Assembly: GCF_000760695.4 (NCBI RefSeq)
Contig: NZ_JHEG04000001.1
Location: 434,785-498,784, forward strand
DNA: 64,000 nt
Origin: Tolypothrix bouteillei VB521301
GTDB taxonomy: Bacteria > Cyanobacteriota > Cyanobacteriia > Cyanobacteriales > Nostocaceae
Reading direction: 5' to 3'
Below are positions 19,548 through 28,209 of this stretch, in pieces. Within the stretch, counting starts at the first letter, position 1. Every line of letters begins with the position of its first letter. The translations under genes were made by a program, and so were the position numbers. The notes below the pieces were generated by a model. The model was not told where the DNA came from. It saw nothing but the letters and a program-made list of their open reading frames with translations, and did not search any database.

Positions 19548-19793
19548 TTATACTGGTTCAGTCAGCTTGTTTAAGTCAATACCCACTATTACAGGAATCA
19601 TCAATCCCAAACGCAATCTTAATGCTAGCCAGTCGCTCAAAGCTTCTCTCAATTCCCGCCGACAACCTTCAAGCGTGTGATGATTTGACCAGACTCCCTG
19701 TAAAATAGGAATTTCACCCCAGTAAGTTCCATCATCTTCAATAATTTCGTAAACTGCGAGTTCCATTGCTTGGTCAATATAACTTGCTAACAT
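19548..19793 (-). CDS. HicB-family antitoxin-like protein, without a visible HicA
   Basis: About 81 residues from ATG 19793 (MLASYIDQAMELAVYEIIED). The HicB fold is recognisable: YEIIEDDGTYWGEIPILQGVW, then the helix EGCRRELREALSDWLALRLR and PVIVGIDL. GAGGT stands about 10 nt before this start; longer starts at 19823 and 19856 are possible. HicB normally neutralises HicA, an mRNA-cleaving dsRBD-like toxin of 55-75 residues. The gaps on both sides are too short or have no such frame, so this is an orphan antitoxin or a solitary HicB-like regulator. Confidence 0.78.
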   Translation of the reverse strand: MLASYIDQAMELAVYEIIEDDGTYWGEIPILQGVWSNHHTLEGCRRELREALSDWLALRLRLGLMIPVIVGIDLNKLTEPV

Positions 19794-19986
19794 TATCTGT
19801 ATTACCTCACCTATGTGCTCCATTCTAGCTTTATGTTGTTCCTCAGATTTCACCAATTCTCTATAGGCGATCGAGATCTAAGGGAATGACGCTTCACTTC
19901 CATAAGATAAGAGATTTTCTAATCGCAAGCAGGGGATAAATCTTTTACCTTCCATCTGAATTCCCCCCAATGATTTACCATATAAA

Positions 19987-21105
19987 TTATCGCTCTAAAA
20001 TCACATTTTCCGTTTTTCCTAAAGCCACACCGTCACTGGAAGCATCCTCACTGGGTGGAACTCTAAAACCTCCATCACGCCAGCTATCTGTTACATCTTT
20101 GATAAAACTAGCTATAGGTATAGCAACCAACAAACCTAACAGTCCTCCGAGTTTTGCACCTACCAATAAGGAAATTACAACCCAAACAGGGTTTAACCCA
20201 GTCAAATTTCCTAGAATTCGAGGAGCAACAAAGTTAGTATTAATTTGATCCACAAGTACAGCAACAGCTAAAACTTCCACTCCCAACCAAAAATTTTGCA
20301 ATCCAATTAATAAGGTCACTATTGCAATCCCTATACCCGTACCGAAAGGAAAGAGGGAGAAAAATCCAATACCAATACCAAAAAGTAAAGCTAGGGGTAC
20401 TTGTAGCGCTAAAAATATCAGTATGAGTGTCAGCGCTAGCAATGCACCCAATGTTGCTTGACCGATGAAATAATTTTGGAAATCCTCACGTAATAATTGC
20501 CGTATCGGCGAGCTAATGTAAGAAGGAAACCATTGAAAAATTCCATCCCAAAGTTTTTCTCCATTCAGTATTAGATAAATTGTAATGACTACTGTCAGCA
20601 GTACATTCACCAAACTGCCAATCGTGTCTACGGCAAAACCAAGGATTTGACCTGTTAATGACTGAAGTTGGTTGGAAAACCTATCCAACAGTTGAGTGAC
20701 CAAACTACTTAAATTAACTGGCAGATCTTGGGTTACGGTTTGGGTAGCAAGCCAGGCTTGAAAAGCTTGAATTTGTTGTGCTCCAGAATCAATCCAATTA
20801 GGCAAAAAATTTACTAGTTCGTTGAGCTGTTCCAGAATTAAGGGAACCAAAGTAACAGCTAAAGCCCCAACAATGACTACAGCTAACAGCAAAACACTGA
20901 CAATGGCAAAGTTCCTATTTATGCCTCGTTTTTGGAAAAACCGAATTGGATAATCTAAAACAAAAGCTAGCAAGAGGGCGGCGACAAGAATGCTTACTAG
21001 GGGTTGGAAATACTGTACAACCTGAAGCAACACCCAAGCGTTGAGTATAGCGAGGGGAAATGCTAAGCCCAGACTTAACCATTGTGGTAGTTTGTTTGGA
21101 GTCAT
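19987..21105 (-). CDS. AI-2E-family transporter
   Basis: 372 residues with about seven to eight hydrophobic segments. The family pattern is clear: two N-terminal helices (LGLAFPLAILNAWVLLQVVQ and the following one), a large extracytoplasmic helical region (residues about 95-150), and the C-terminal PRILGNLTGLNPVWVVISLLVGAKLGGLLGLLVAIP block. Members move AI-2, Na+/H+ or other solutes; the substrate is not predictable. Tandem GCTAATG heptamers lie just upstream at 21122-21149. Confidence 0.9.
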   Translation of the reverse strand: MTPNKLPQWLSLGLAFPLAILNAWVLLQVVQYFQPLVSILVAALLLAFVLDYPIRFFQKRGINRNFAIVSVLLLAVVIVGALAVTLVPLILEQLNELVNFLPNWIDSGAQQIQAFQAWLATQTVTQDLPVNLSSLVTQLLDRFSNQLQSLTGQILGFAVDTIGSLVNVLLTVVITIYLILNGEKLWDGIFQWFPSYISSPIRQLLREDFQNYFIGQATLGALLALTLILIFLALQVPLALLFGIGIGFFSLFPFGTGIGIAIVTLLIGLQNFWLGVEVLAVAVLVDQINTNFVAPRILGNLTGLNPVWVVISLLVGAKLGGLLGLLVAIPIASFIKDVTDSWRDGGFRVPPSEDASSDGVALGKTENVILER

Positions 21106-21121
21106 TAATGATTTGCTAATT

Positions 21122-21149
21122 GCTAATGGCTAATGGCTAATGGCTAATT
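21122..21149. repeat. Heptanucleotide tandem repeat (GCTAATG)
   Basis: About four copies of GCTAATG, the last degenerate. Short tandem heptamers of this sort are a known feature of heterocystous cyanobacterial genomes. Confidence 0.75.
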
Positions 21150-21160
21150 GGGACTGGTAA

Positions 21161-21604
21161 TTAAGCATTAGCGAGTGGCATAGGTTTGCTCTCTATAAAA
21201 TCTAACAGAATACGTTGATGGACTGCTCCAATTGGTCTGACTTCTCCTGCAACTGCTGAGTAGCAACTCCCTTGTTGAACGTATTCTGGTGCTACTAAAC
21301 CCATGTCCCAACCTTCATTTAGAACTAACCGATCTAATTCTACTAATAGCGGTGCATGGAAAACATGACGCAACGCTATTTCATCAGAATAGCAGCCGAA
21401 CTTGGAAAAGTTTGGTGGTAACTTATAACCTATTTCCTCTAAAATTTCTCGCTGTACTGCTTCCTCTGGGGTTTCGCCCGGTTCCATATGTCCGCCAAAA
21501 AATGCCCAGTGTCCCGGATAGAGAAGATTGGGTTTATTATCCCGCAACTGCATTAGGAATTTGTTTTCTCGGTAGAGTATCGCAATTGCAACTTGTACTT
21601 GCAT
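21161..21604 (-). CDS. NUDIX hydrolase
   Basis: 147 residues from ATG 21604 (MQVQVAIAILYRENKFLM). The Nudix box is complete: GGHMEPGETPEEAVQREILEE followed by IG. It hydrolyses a nucleoside diphosphate linked to some group X; the specificity is unknown. An upstream ATG at 21673 would translate heptamer repeats into a QQPTTNN tail, so the internal start is preferred. Stop codon near 21161. Confidence 0.9.
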   Translation of the reverse strand: MQVQVAIAILYRENKFLMQLRDNKPNLLYPGHWAFFGGHMEPGETPEEAVQREILEEIGYKLPPNFSKFGCYSDEIALRHVFHAPLLVELDRLVLNEGWDMGLVAPEYVQQGSCYSAVAGEVRPIGAVHQRILLDFIESKPMPLANA

Positions 21605-21610
21605 AATTAT

Positions 21611-21659
21611 TTGTTGGTTGTTGGTTGTTGGTTGTTGGTTGTTGGTTGTTGGTTGTTGG
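21611..21659. repeat. Heptanucleotide tandem repeat (TTGTTGG x7)
   Basis: Seven perfect copies of TTGTTGG, followed by CCACTAA-type units at about 21670-21690. It lies 6 nt upstream of the NUDIX start, where it could influence translation or transcription. Confidence 0.9.
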
Positions 21660-21700
21660 TTGCTATTAACCACTAACCACTAACCGCTAACAAATTATAC

Positions 21701-22108
21701 TTACTCTTCTTCTAGGTAAATTTCTCCGTACTCTTTCCCTGCAATGGGAATAGATTGGTAGCGTATTTTACCTTTAAAAACAACTTTATCTCCCTCTTTT
21801 ATACCAGTTTGATTGGTAATTACCCATACTTTACCGGTAGAGTCGTCAATTTGATATCCCAACCGCTTTAATAAAGGGACTCGTTTCTCAACTTTTCCCT
21901 GTACGTAGACTGTTGCATCATCCTCTTTCGGCGGTTTGATTTCCTGAATGGGGGTGATATTGGCTCCTATTGTATTCCAGCCATATCGACCAAAATTAGT
22001 GCAGCCAAACGCTCCTGTCAGAAGGAGGACTGTCAATCCCAGGCGTAAGGATAAAACTAGGGCGTACTGATACAAAAACAATATATTTAAATTTTTCATT
22101 TTTTGCAT
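21701..22108 (-). CDS. Probable secreted or lipid-anchored OB-fold protein
   Basis: 135 residues. An N-terminal hydrophobic segment (LGLTVLLLTGAFGC) ends in a cysteine that could be lipidated, though the residues before it are not an ideal lipobox. The rest (VYVQGKVEKRVPLL, then GKVWVITNQTGIKEGDKVVF and KGKIRYQSIPIAGKEYGEIYL) reads as a small beta-barrel of OB type. ATG 22099 is an equally good start. Function unknown; likely periplasmic. Confidence 0.7.
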   Translation of the reverse strand: MQKMKNLNILFLYQYALVLSLRLGLTVLLLTGAFGCTNFGRYGWNTIGANITPIQEIKPPKEDDATVYVQGKVEKRVPLLKRLGYQIDDSTGKVWVITNQTGIKEGDKVVFKGKIRYQSIPIAGKEYGEIYLEEE

Positions 22109-22163
22109 AATGATTACCTGTACTTGCCAATTTTGGCATCAGGGATCGGCTAGTGACAATTTA

Positions 22164-22202
22164 TATCGGTTAAGTAGCGATATTTTTATCGGTTAAGTAG
22201 CG
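22164..22202. repeat. 16-bp direct repeat upstream of folD
   Basis: TATCGGTTAAGTAGCG occurs at 22164-22179 and again at 22187-22202, 23 bp apart. It lies between divergent genes, so it could be a pair of activator or repressor sites, or a short duplication. Confidence 0.5.
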
Positions 22203-22404
22203 CTCGGGGGCGGGATTGACACAATAAGCCCCAGTTTCCAGTCCCGAGACTCTAATTTTATATTTCTTTACATAGTTGGTTTTATCTTTGCCTACCGACT
22301 TACAAGCAATCTGAGAAGATATTGAATGTGGTGTTTAAACGCGAATGCGAATTGTGCATGAGATGGCAATGCCACTGCGTAGCGTTCTTCTTCTACGAAT
22401 TGTG

Positions 22405-23283
22405 ATGGATACAAAAACAGCCAAACTTCTTGATGGTAAAGTTAAGGCAGAAAAAATTCAGCAAGAACTTTCTGCTGTCATTAAAGAAGCTCAACCCAAA
22501 ATAGGACGCCCGCCCGGATTGGCAGTGCTGATGGTGGGTGATAATCCAGCATCAGCAGCGTATGTACGTGGAAAGGAACGCGCCTGTAAGAAGATTGGTA
22601 TTGCATCTTTTGGTAGGCATTTTCCTACAGAAACGACAGAAGCCGAACTCGAGGAAGTTATTGCTGCACTTAACTCTGATGAGCGAGTGGATGGTATTCT
22701 CATACAATTGCCTCTTCCCAATCACTTGAATGCCCAGCACTTGCTATATCAAATTGCTCCAGATAAAGATGCTGACGGCTTGCACCCCGAAAACTTAGGA
22801 CGGTTGGTGCGGGGTGAGGTGGGTTTACGCAGTTGCACTCCTGCTGGCATTATGAGTTTACTGGAAGAATACAACATTCCCCTACAAGGTAAGCAAGCAG
22901 TGGTGGTGGGACGCAGTATTCTAGTCGGTAAACCTTTGGCTTTGATGCTACTCGAAGCAGATGCTACCGTGACGGTTGCTCATTCGCGATCGCAAGATTT
23001 ACCCGCGATCGCAAAGAATGCCGATCTTCTAGTTGCAGCAGTAGGGCGTCCGGAATTCATCACTGCTGAGATGGTGAAACCAGGTGCTGTTGTGGTAGAT
23101 GTGGGGATCAATCGCGTGACAGACTCAAGTGGTAACAGTCGCATCGTGGGTGATGTTCGCTTTGAAGAAGTTGCTAGAGTTGCGGAATTTCTGACACCAG
23201 TTCCAGGCGGCGTAGGTCTCATGACTGTAGCTATGTTGATGCAAAACACTGTGAATAGCTACAGGCAAAATTTCAAAAATTAG
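22405..23283 (+). CDS. folD: Bifunctional methylenetetrahydrofolate dehydrogenase / cyclohydrolase FolD
   Basis: 292 residues from ATG 22405 ([12 protein letters not shown]). Signature segments: the catalytic lysine in [17 protein letters not shown], the cyclohydrolase signature [14 protein letters not shown], and the C-terminal [33 protein letters not shown] binds NADP. FolD interconverts 5,10-methylene-, methenyl- and 10-formyl-THF in one-carbon metabolism. A longer frame from 22345 has no family sequence. It is followed by crtE and a DUF212 gene on the same strand, a conserved cyanobacterial order. Confidence 0.96.
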   Translation: MDTKTAKLLDGKVKAEKIQQELSAVIKEAQPKIGRPPGLAVLMVGDNPASAAYVRGKERACKKIGIASFGRHFPTETTEAELEEVIAALNSDERVDGILIQLPLPNHLNAQHLLYQIAPDKDADGLHPENLGRLVRGEVGLRSCTPAGIMSLLEEYNIPLQGKQAVVVGRSILVGKPLALMLLEADATVTVAHSRSQDLPAIAKNADLLVAAVGRPEFITAEMVKPGAVVVDVGINRVTDSSGNSRIVGDVRFEEVARVAEFLTPVPGGVGLMTVAMLMQNTVNSYRQNFKN

Positions 23284-23483
23284 TCATTTATCTTGTGTCA
23301 GCAAAATATACCAAATTAGGATTAACAGGATTGTTTGCCCTTCAGTGAAGATAGCTAAAATACAATGCATTTCAATCCAAGAGCCAAAATCCATTTATCC
23401 AAAATTGGTATCGGCACCAATGACGAATGACGCTTTCCCGTAAAATTGTTACGTAGACAACGGAATATCAAGGATAATTAAGG

Positions 23484-24410
23484 ATGGTAGCAGCAGATAA
23501 CATTCAGACAACTCCACAGGAAGGTAAATTTAACCTGTTAGCTTATCTCAAAGAGAAAAAACAGCTTTGTGATGAAGCTTTGGATAAGGCTGTACTCGTG
23601 CATTATCCAGAAAAAATATATGAAGCAATGCGTTATTCCCTACTAGCGGGTGGGAAGCGGTTGCGACCAATTCTTTGTCTGACTACCAATGAAATGCTTG
23701 GTGGTACTATTGAAATGGCTCTACCGACTGCCGTTGCCGTGGAGATGATCCACACGATGTCGTTAATTCATGACGATCTACCTGCTATGGATAACGACGA
23801 CTATCGACGCGGTAAGCTGACCAACCATAAAGTTTATGGTGAAGATATTGCGATTTTAGCTGGAGACGGTTTACTCGCCTATGCTTTTGAGTATGTTGCA
23901 ACCCAAACTCAAAATGTTCCTGCAGAACGGGTGCTAAGAGTGGTTGCTCGGTTGGGTCACGCAACTGGAGCAACTGGATTGGTAGGCGGTCAAGTGCTGG
24001 ATTTGGAATCGGAGGGCAAAACAGATACTCCTCTGGAAACGTTAAATTTCATTCACACTCACAAGACGGGTGCTCTTTTGGAAGCTTGTGTCGTTTGTGG
24101 TGGTATTTTGGCAGGAGCAACAGCAGAACAAGAGCAACGCCTGTCTCGCTACTCCCAAAATATTGGGCTTGCTTTTCAAATTATTGATGACATTCTAGAT
24201 ATCACTGCGACTGCAGAGCAATTGGGTAAAACAGCTGGCAAAGACCTACAAGCCAATAAGGTTACCTATCCCAGTCTTTGGGGAATAGAAGAATCTCGCG
24301 CAAAAGCTCAACAACTGATTGAAGAGGCTTGTACTGAACTCGAACCTTTTGGAGCAAAAGCGCAAGCATTAATTGCGATCGCCCATTTTATAATAACTCG
24401 CGATCGCTAG
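23484..24410 (+). CDS. crtE: Geranylgeranyl diphosphate synthase
   Basis: 308 residues. The first Asp-rich motif is [10 protein letters not shown] with the following [14 protein letters not shown], the second is [12 protein letters not shown]. The lysine/arginine patch [13 protein letters not shown] binds diphosphate. The enzyme makes C20-PP for carotenoids, chlorophyll phytol and quinones. Start ATG 23484 is preceded by AAGGATAATTAAGG. Upstream folD and downstream DUF212 are co-directional. Confidence 0.95.
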   Translation: MVAADNIQTTPQEGKFNLLAYLKEKKQLCDEALDKAVLVHYPEKIYEAMRYSLLAGGKRLRPILCLTTNEMLGGTIEMALPTAVAVEMIHTMSLIHDDLPAMDNDDYRRGKLTNHKVYGEDIAILAGDGLLAYAFEYVATQTQNVPAERVLRVVARLGHATGATGLVGGQVLDLESEGKTDTPLETLNFIHTHKTGALLEACVVCGGILAGATAEQEQRLSRYSQNIGLAFQIIDDILDITATAEQLGKTAGKDLQANKVTYPSLWGIEESRAKAQQLIEEACTELEPFGAKAQALIAIAHFIITRDR

Positions 24411-24511
24411 ATAATGAAAATGAATGATGAAAGACGGCTTTACAAGTCACCATTTATCATTCATATTTCTTTTCATAATTCATCATTTATAATTCATAAT
24501 TCATAAATAGT

Positions 24512-24985
24512 ATGCAGGACATAAGCGACATTTTAGAAAACCGAGTGCTTTTCGTAGCTCTAATATCTAGTTTGATTGCTCAAGGGCTAAAGCTGGTTAT
24601 TGAGTTAGTGAAAAATCGCAAACTGAACGTCAATGTTCTCGTAACTACAGGAGGAATGCCCAGTGCTCATTCCGCTTTGGTGACAGCCTTAGCAGCGGGT
24701 ATTGGACAAACTTTAGGTTGGGCTTCTTCCGAATTTGCAGTTGCTGTGGTTTTTGCCATCATTGTCATGTATGATGCAGCAGGAGTGCGACAAGCTGCGG
24801 GTAAGCAAGCTCGCATTCTCAATCAAATGATTGATGAATTATTCCACGAACATCCAAACTTTAACGGCGATCGCCTCAAGGAATTATTGGGACACACACC
24901 CGTTCAAGTTATAGCAGGTTCAGCTTTAGGTATCACCATATCATGGTTGGCCAGGTCTACCGGCGTACTCGTTGTCAATCCTTAA
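24512..24985 (+). CDS. Divergent PAP2-family membrane protein (DUF212)
   Basis: 157 residues. The conserved TTGGMPSAHSALVTALA and YDAAGVRQAAGKQARILNQM segments define the family, a divergent form of acidPPc/VanZ-like phosphatase. Three to four hydrophobic segments place it in a membrane. As in other cyanobacteria it follows crtE, suggesting a function in prenyl-phosphate or pigment metabolism. The gap before it (24411-24511) contains ATTCAT-rich tandem repeats. Confidence 0.9.
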   Translation: MQDISDILENRVLFVALISSLIAQGLKLVIELVKNRKLNVNVLVTTGGMPSAHSALVTALAAGIGQTLGWASSEFAVAVVFAIIVMYDAAGVRQAAGKQARILNQMIDELFHEHPNFNGDRLKELLGHTPVQVIAGSALGITISWLARSTGVLVVNP

Positions 24986-25051
24986 TCACCTGATAGGAGA
25001 CAGGGGAGACAGGGGAGACAAGGGAGAATAATTCATAACCCTACGACAAAT

Positions 25052-25699
25052 TTACTGCAAGCGTACAGCCGAGCGTAACAGCAAAACTTTTCGACTATCT
25101 ACCAGTACAGCAGAAAAGCCTTGCTCGCTTAGCTTTTGCAATGTAGTGTATGCATCTTTTTGGTTATTTGTGTAAACAGCTAATAAGTAAGGGCGTTGCC
25201 CGTAGGTAGCAAAACCTACATTTCCTCCTACAACTTCCCGTACTTCATTGGCAACTTCCGGACGATTATAGTAATCAACTAGTACAGCATAACCCTCTCC
25301 CAATCGCTCCGGTTTGTAGGTGACATTTTGACCGGGCGTAGCTTCTGTTGGTCGAGTTGTGATGATAGCAGATAGCCCAACAACATTGCTGATGTACCTC
25401 GCCCAGCGATTGGCATCGTCTATGCTGCGAAATCCACCTATCCGCGTCACTGTATCTTTCAAGTACCTACACGTCGTTGTCTTGAGTTCTCCAGGTAACG
25501 CACGACGCAATTGATTTTGATTATTTGATGTGGGACTAATAACCAATAAAAGGTATTCACCTGCACCAGGTGGTTGACAGACAGGTACATTTTGTGATTG
25601 AGCAATGGCGGAATCTACGCCAGCAATTAAGCTGCTAAATGCTAGCAATAAACTACTGACTAAAGATTTTGTTAACGTCCGGGCAATTGCTTGATACAT
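25052..25699 (-). CDS. Secreted protein with SPOR-like repeats
   Basis: 215 residues. A signal peptide is likely (SLVSSLLLAFSSLIAGVDSAIA, cut near AIAQSQ). Two regions resemble SPOR-type folds: VTRIGGFRSIDDANRWARYI and the C-terminal YLLAVYTNNQKDAYTTLQKL, then EQGFSAVLVDSRKVLLLRS. SPOR domains bind denuded peptidoglycan glycans, but the match is by pattern only. A perfect 30-bp palindrome lies 30 nt beyond its start, between it and ycf54. Confidence 0.65.
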   Translation of the reverse strand: MYQAIARTLTKSLVSSLLLAFSSLIAGVDSAIAQSQNVPVCQPPGAGEYLLLVISPTSNNQNQLRRALPGELKTTTCRYLKDTVTRIGGFRSIDDANRWARYISNVVGLSAIITTRPTEATPGQNVTYKPERLGEGYAVLVDYYNRPEVANEVREVVGGNVGFATYGQRPYLLAVYTNNQKDAYTTLQKLSEQGFSAVLVDSRKVLLLRSAVRLQ

Positions 25700-25726
25700 A
25701 ATTTTATTCTTTTTTCAAATTTATAG

Positions 25727-25756
25727 TGTAAAGACGCGCCATGGCGCGTCTTTACA
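25727..25756. terminator. Perfect 30-bp palindrome, candidate terminator of ycf54
   Basis: TGTAAAGACGCGCC (25727-25740) is followed by its exact complement to 25756. A diverged copy occurs at 58605-58634, just after the start of another minus-strand gene. The position right after the ycf54 stop fits a terminator; recurrence shows it is also a dispersed repeat. Confidence 0.6.
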
Positions 25757-25757
25757 T

Positions 25758-26087
25758 TTAGGATACGGTAGCAACAGATGCTAAAGCATCAGGGATCGCT
25801 GGCGACGGAGCTTGAAATTCGCCAGTGATGACGTACTCCAATCTTAGTTTCAACCAGGTAATAAATTGGGAGTCAGTAGAAACAATTGCCACTGCAGGTT
25901 GGGGACACTTTGCCTTGATTTGTGCCATTTGAGGTGCTTCTAGAAAAGCTGGTTCTTTAACCACCCAAAAATCTATTTCTTTTTCTTGTTCGTGATAATG
26001 ACGGGTTCGTTCTTTAAGAACTTCCTCCATGGGTTCTTCTTCTAGTAAAAATCGTTGACTTGCCAAAACGTAATAGTATTTTTGCAT
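25758..26087 (-). CDS. ycf54: Ycf54, Mg-protoporphyrin IX monomethylester cyclase accessory protein
   Basis: 109 residues from ATG 26087 (MQKYYYVLASQRFLLEEEPM), with GAAGAG just upstream. The family-defining segments are KEIDFWVVKEPAFLEAPQMA and AIVSTDSQFITWLKLRLEYV followed by TGEFQAPSPAIPDALAS. Ycf54 stabilises or assembles the aerobic cyclase that forms the fifth ring of chlorophyll. Its presence supports a cyanobacterial chromosome. It lies 37 nt after a SnoaL-like gene on the same strand. Confidence 0.93.
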   Translation of the reverse strand: MQKYYYVLASQRFLLEEEPMEEVLKERTRHYHEQEKEIDFWVVKEPAFLEAPQMAQIKAKCPQPAVAIVSTDSQFITWLKLRLEYVITGEFQAPSPAIPDALASVATVS

Positions 26088-26124
26088 TTTTCGTCTCTTC
26101 TTGCGATCGCACTTTATGATGATA

Positions 26125-26787
26125 CTAAGTTGTTGTTTGTTTCTTACCAACAGTTAACTTTTGGAGAAACTGACTGTTATCAAAGTAGTGTTCCACCGAA
26201 AGAATTTTTAAATCATCAGTGACACGGGCTATGCTCATACCGACTATCTCCACTGTCTCCCCTGTTGACGGATAATCTTTGTACGAACCGCTAAAAGTTC
26301 CCCAATGCCGCCATTTAAATGTTACGTTGGGGGGACCGGAGAAAACCTCTAAGACTTCCCACAAAAATCCTTTAGGAAATGCCGTGCGGAAAAGTTTCCC
26401 CGATGATTCAAAAGTCTCTTCAGAAGCTTTGTAATCTTCTGTATCCGGCATAAATAGATTATAAGTCCCTGAGTTTATCACATCTGATGCTGTGTATTCT
26501 GGACCTCCATTGCTACTCATGCGGAATTGCTCGTTAACAACAGATAGCCACTGAGAGGGGTTAGTCTTGAAAGATGCTTCCATCTCAAAGGTTCTCACCA
26601 AATTTTGCACAATAGCTTCGAGTGAACCTTCAAAATGGTTAGCTTTACTTTCTTTTGCCAGCCCTTCTTTAGAATCAGTGTAATCTGGTGGAGTTTGAGA
26701 ACGCCATTCAGCATTCCCACTGTTTGCTATAACCGTGTCTCTGTCCTGTACCCAAAGAGGAAGGTTGTTAGATTGTTCTGCGCTCAT
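26125..26787 (-). CDS. SnoaL/NTF2-like protein
   Basis: 220 residues. The N-terminal half is variable; from about residue 60 the NTF2-like fold is seen: AIVQNLVRTFEMEASFK, later TFKWRHWGTFSGSYKDYPST and the closing strand IARVTDDLKILSVEHYFDNSQF. Such proteins are ester cyclases or ligand binders; no substrate can be named. Located directly upstream of ycf54 on the same strand, so a link to pigment metabolism is possible but untested. Confidence 0.78.
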   Translation of the reverse strand: MSAEQSNNLPLWVQDRDTVIANSGNAEWRSQTPPDYTDSKEGLAKESKANHFEGSLEAIVQNLVRTFEMEASFKTNPSQWLSVVNEQFRMSSNGGPEYTASDVINSGTYNLFMPDTEDYKASEETFESSGKLFRTAFPKGFLWEVLEVFSGPPNVTFKWRHWGTFSGSYKDYPSTGETVEIVGMSIARVTDDLKILSVEHYFDNSQFLQKLTVGKKQTTT

Positions 26788-26916
26788 AGAAGTTTGAATC
26801 CCGATTTAACTTGAGAAATGCAAACAAGCTTTTGGATTTTCGCATTGACAACCCTTCTATTTCAGTTATCAGTTATCAGTTTCCACGGGTTACCAGTCAG
26901 CTCTAACCGTTCACTG

Positions 26917-27633
26917 TTAAGCGCGCATGGCTAGTTTCATTTCACGGACTGCTCTTTCCATACCCACGAGCACAGCGCGACTGACAATAGTATGCCCGAT
27001 GTTCAGCTCTTCCATACCAGGAAAAGTAGCAATGGGGAAAACATTCCAGTAAGTCAGCCCGTGACCTGCATTCACGCGCAATCCTGCTTGTATTGCTTGC
27101 TCGCATCCTTTAGCTAGAAAGGTTAATTCCTGTTGGCGACTGGTTTCATTTTTAGCTTCAGCATATCTCCCGGTATGAAGTTCAATAAACTGTGCTTGAA
27201 TCTTGACAGAAGCTTCAATTTGTGCAGGTTCAGCATCGATAAACAAACTAACTGGAATACCAGCACCTTGCAGTTTATTGACAACGGCTTCCATGCGATC
27301 GATTTGACCAACGATATCCAGCCCTCCTTCTGTAGTGACTTCCTCCCGTTTTTCTGGAACTAGAGTGACATAATCAGGTTGGATATCTAGGGCAATAGCA
27401 ACCATTTCATCGGTAGCTGCCATTTCCAAGTTAAGATGAGTTCTGACTGTTTGACGCAGTAAGCGCACATCGCGTTCTTGAATGTGTCGCCTGTCTTCGC
27501 GCAAATGCACGGTAATGCCATCTGCACCCCCTAATTCTGCAAGTACCGCTGCAGCTACGGGGTCTGGTTCCACCGTCCGCCGCGCCTGTCGAATGGTGGC
27601 AATGTGGTCTATGTTTACACCAAGTGTAGCCAA
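26917..27633 (-). CDS. pdxJ: Pyridoxine 5'-phosphate synthase PdxJ
   Basis: 238 residues, normal length. Motifs: [62 protein letters not shown] and [20 protein letters not shown]. It condenses 1-deoxy-xylulose-5-phosphate with 3-amino-1-hydroxyacetone phosphate to make vitamin B6. TTATCAG heptamers lie after its stop. Confidence 0.97.
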   Translation of the reverse strand: MATLGVNIDHIATIRQARRTVEPDPVAAAVLAELGGADGITVHLREDRRHIQERDVRLLRQTVRTHLNLEMAATDEMVAIALDIQPDYVTLVPEKREEVTTEGGLDIVGQIDRMEAVVNKLQGAGIPVSLFIDAEPAQIEASVKIQAQFIELHTGRYAEAKNETSRQQELTFLAKGCEQAIQAGLRVNAGHGLTYWNVFPIATFPGMEELNIGHTIVSRAVLVGMERAVREMKLAMRA

Positions 27634-27768
27634 CCTGAGTCTCCCTGTTTACAATCCTCAGGACTTGATTTTACTGGAAATTGTGAATTTATGGCGTTAT
27701 CATTTTTATCAGTCCTCCAGGCACGGCAGAGGTAATTAATGAGTAAAGTGGAATAGAAGACATTTAGA

Positions 27769-28209
27769 GTGAATTATAAATTGAGCAACTCCGAACAACC
27801 CTCTAACAGTAGTTTAAGTTTGATTAACATTTTAAAACAAGCATCAGATGGTTTGTTGTTTATCAGTGAGTCCGAGTCACCTTTTGAAGTTTTTCTTTGG
27901 GATGATTCTGAGCAAAAGGATATTACGCCGGAGTTGGTTCTTCAAAAAATAGGGCTCCCTTTAGAGACACCTGTTGAAATGGTTGAACTTGACTCGTTTT
28001 TTGAAGTTGCGATCGCAGAACAGAACTGGCATAGTGCAGAAGACAAAATAACTGTCAATAAGTATCAAAATCTTGTGAAAGTTTTGAAAGAAAACCTTAG
28101 CGATATCAAAGTCATGCGTTTTGGAACTATCAGTATTGATGTTTATATTATAGGGAAAACCTTGAACAATCGTTTAGCAGGGCTGTCTGTAAAAGTAGTA
28201 GAAACTTAG
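27769..28209 (+). CDS. nuiA: Nuclease inhibitor NuiA-like protein
   Basis: 146 residues starting at GTG 27769 (read MNYKLSNSEQ). The family sequence ILKQASDGLLFISESESPFE, EVFLWDD and the terminal IDVYIIGKTLNNRLAGLSVK followed by VVET closely follow Anabaena NuiA, which blocks the NucA active site. The stop is adjacent to the stop of a convergent NucA-type nuclease, so inhibitor and target are neighbours. The N-terminal extension before ILKQAS is longer than in Anabaena, so the true start may be internal. Confidence 0.9.
   Translation: MNYKLSNSEQPSNSSLSLINILKQASDGLLFISESESPFEVFLWDDSEQKDITPELVLQKIGLPLETPVEMVELDSFFEVAIAEQNWHSAEDKITVNKYQNLVKVLKENLSDIKVMRFGTISIDVYIIGKTLNNRLAGLSVKVVET

Noticed and set aside
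21608..21695. Possible CRISPR array in the TTGTTGG repeats
   Set aside because: Units are 7 nt with no spacers; this is a simple heptamer tandem repeat typical of cyanobacteria.
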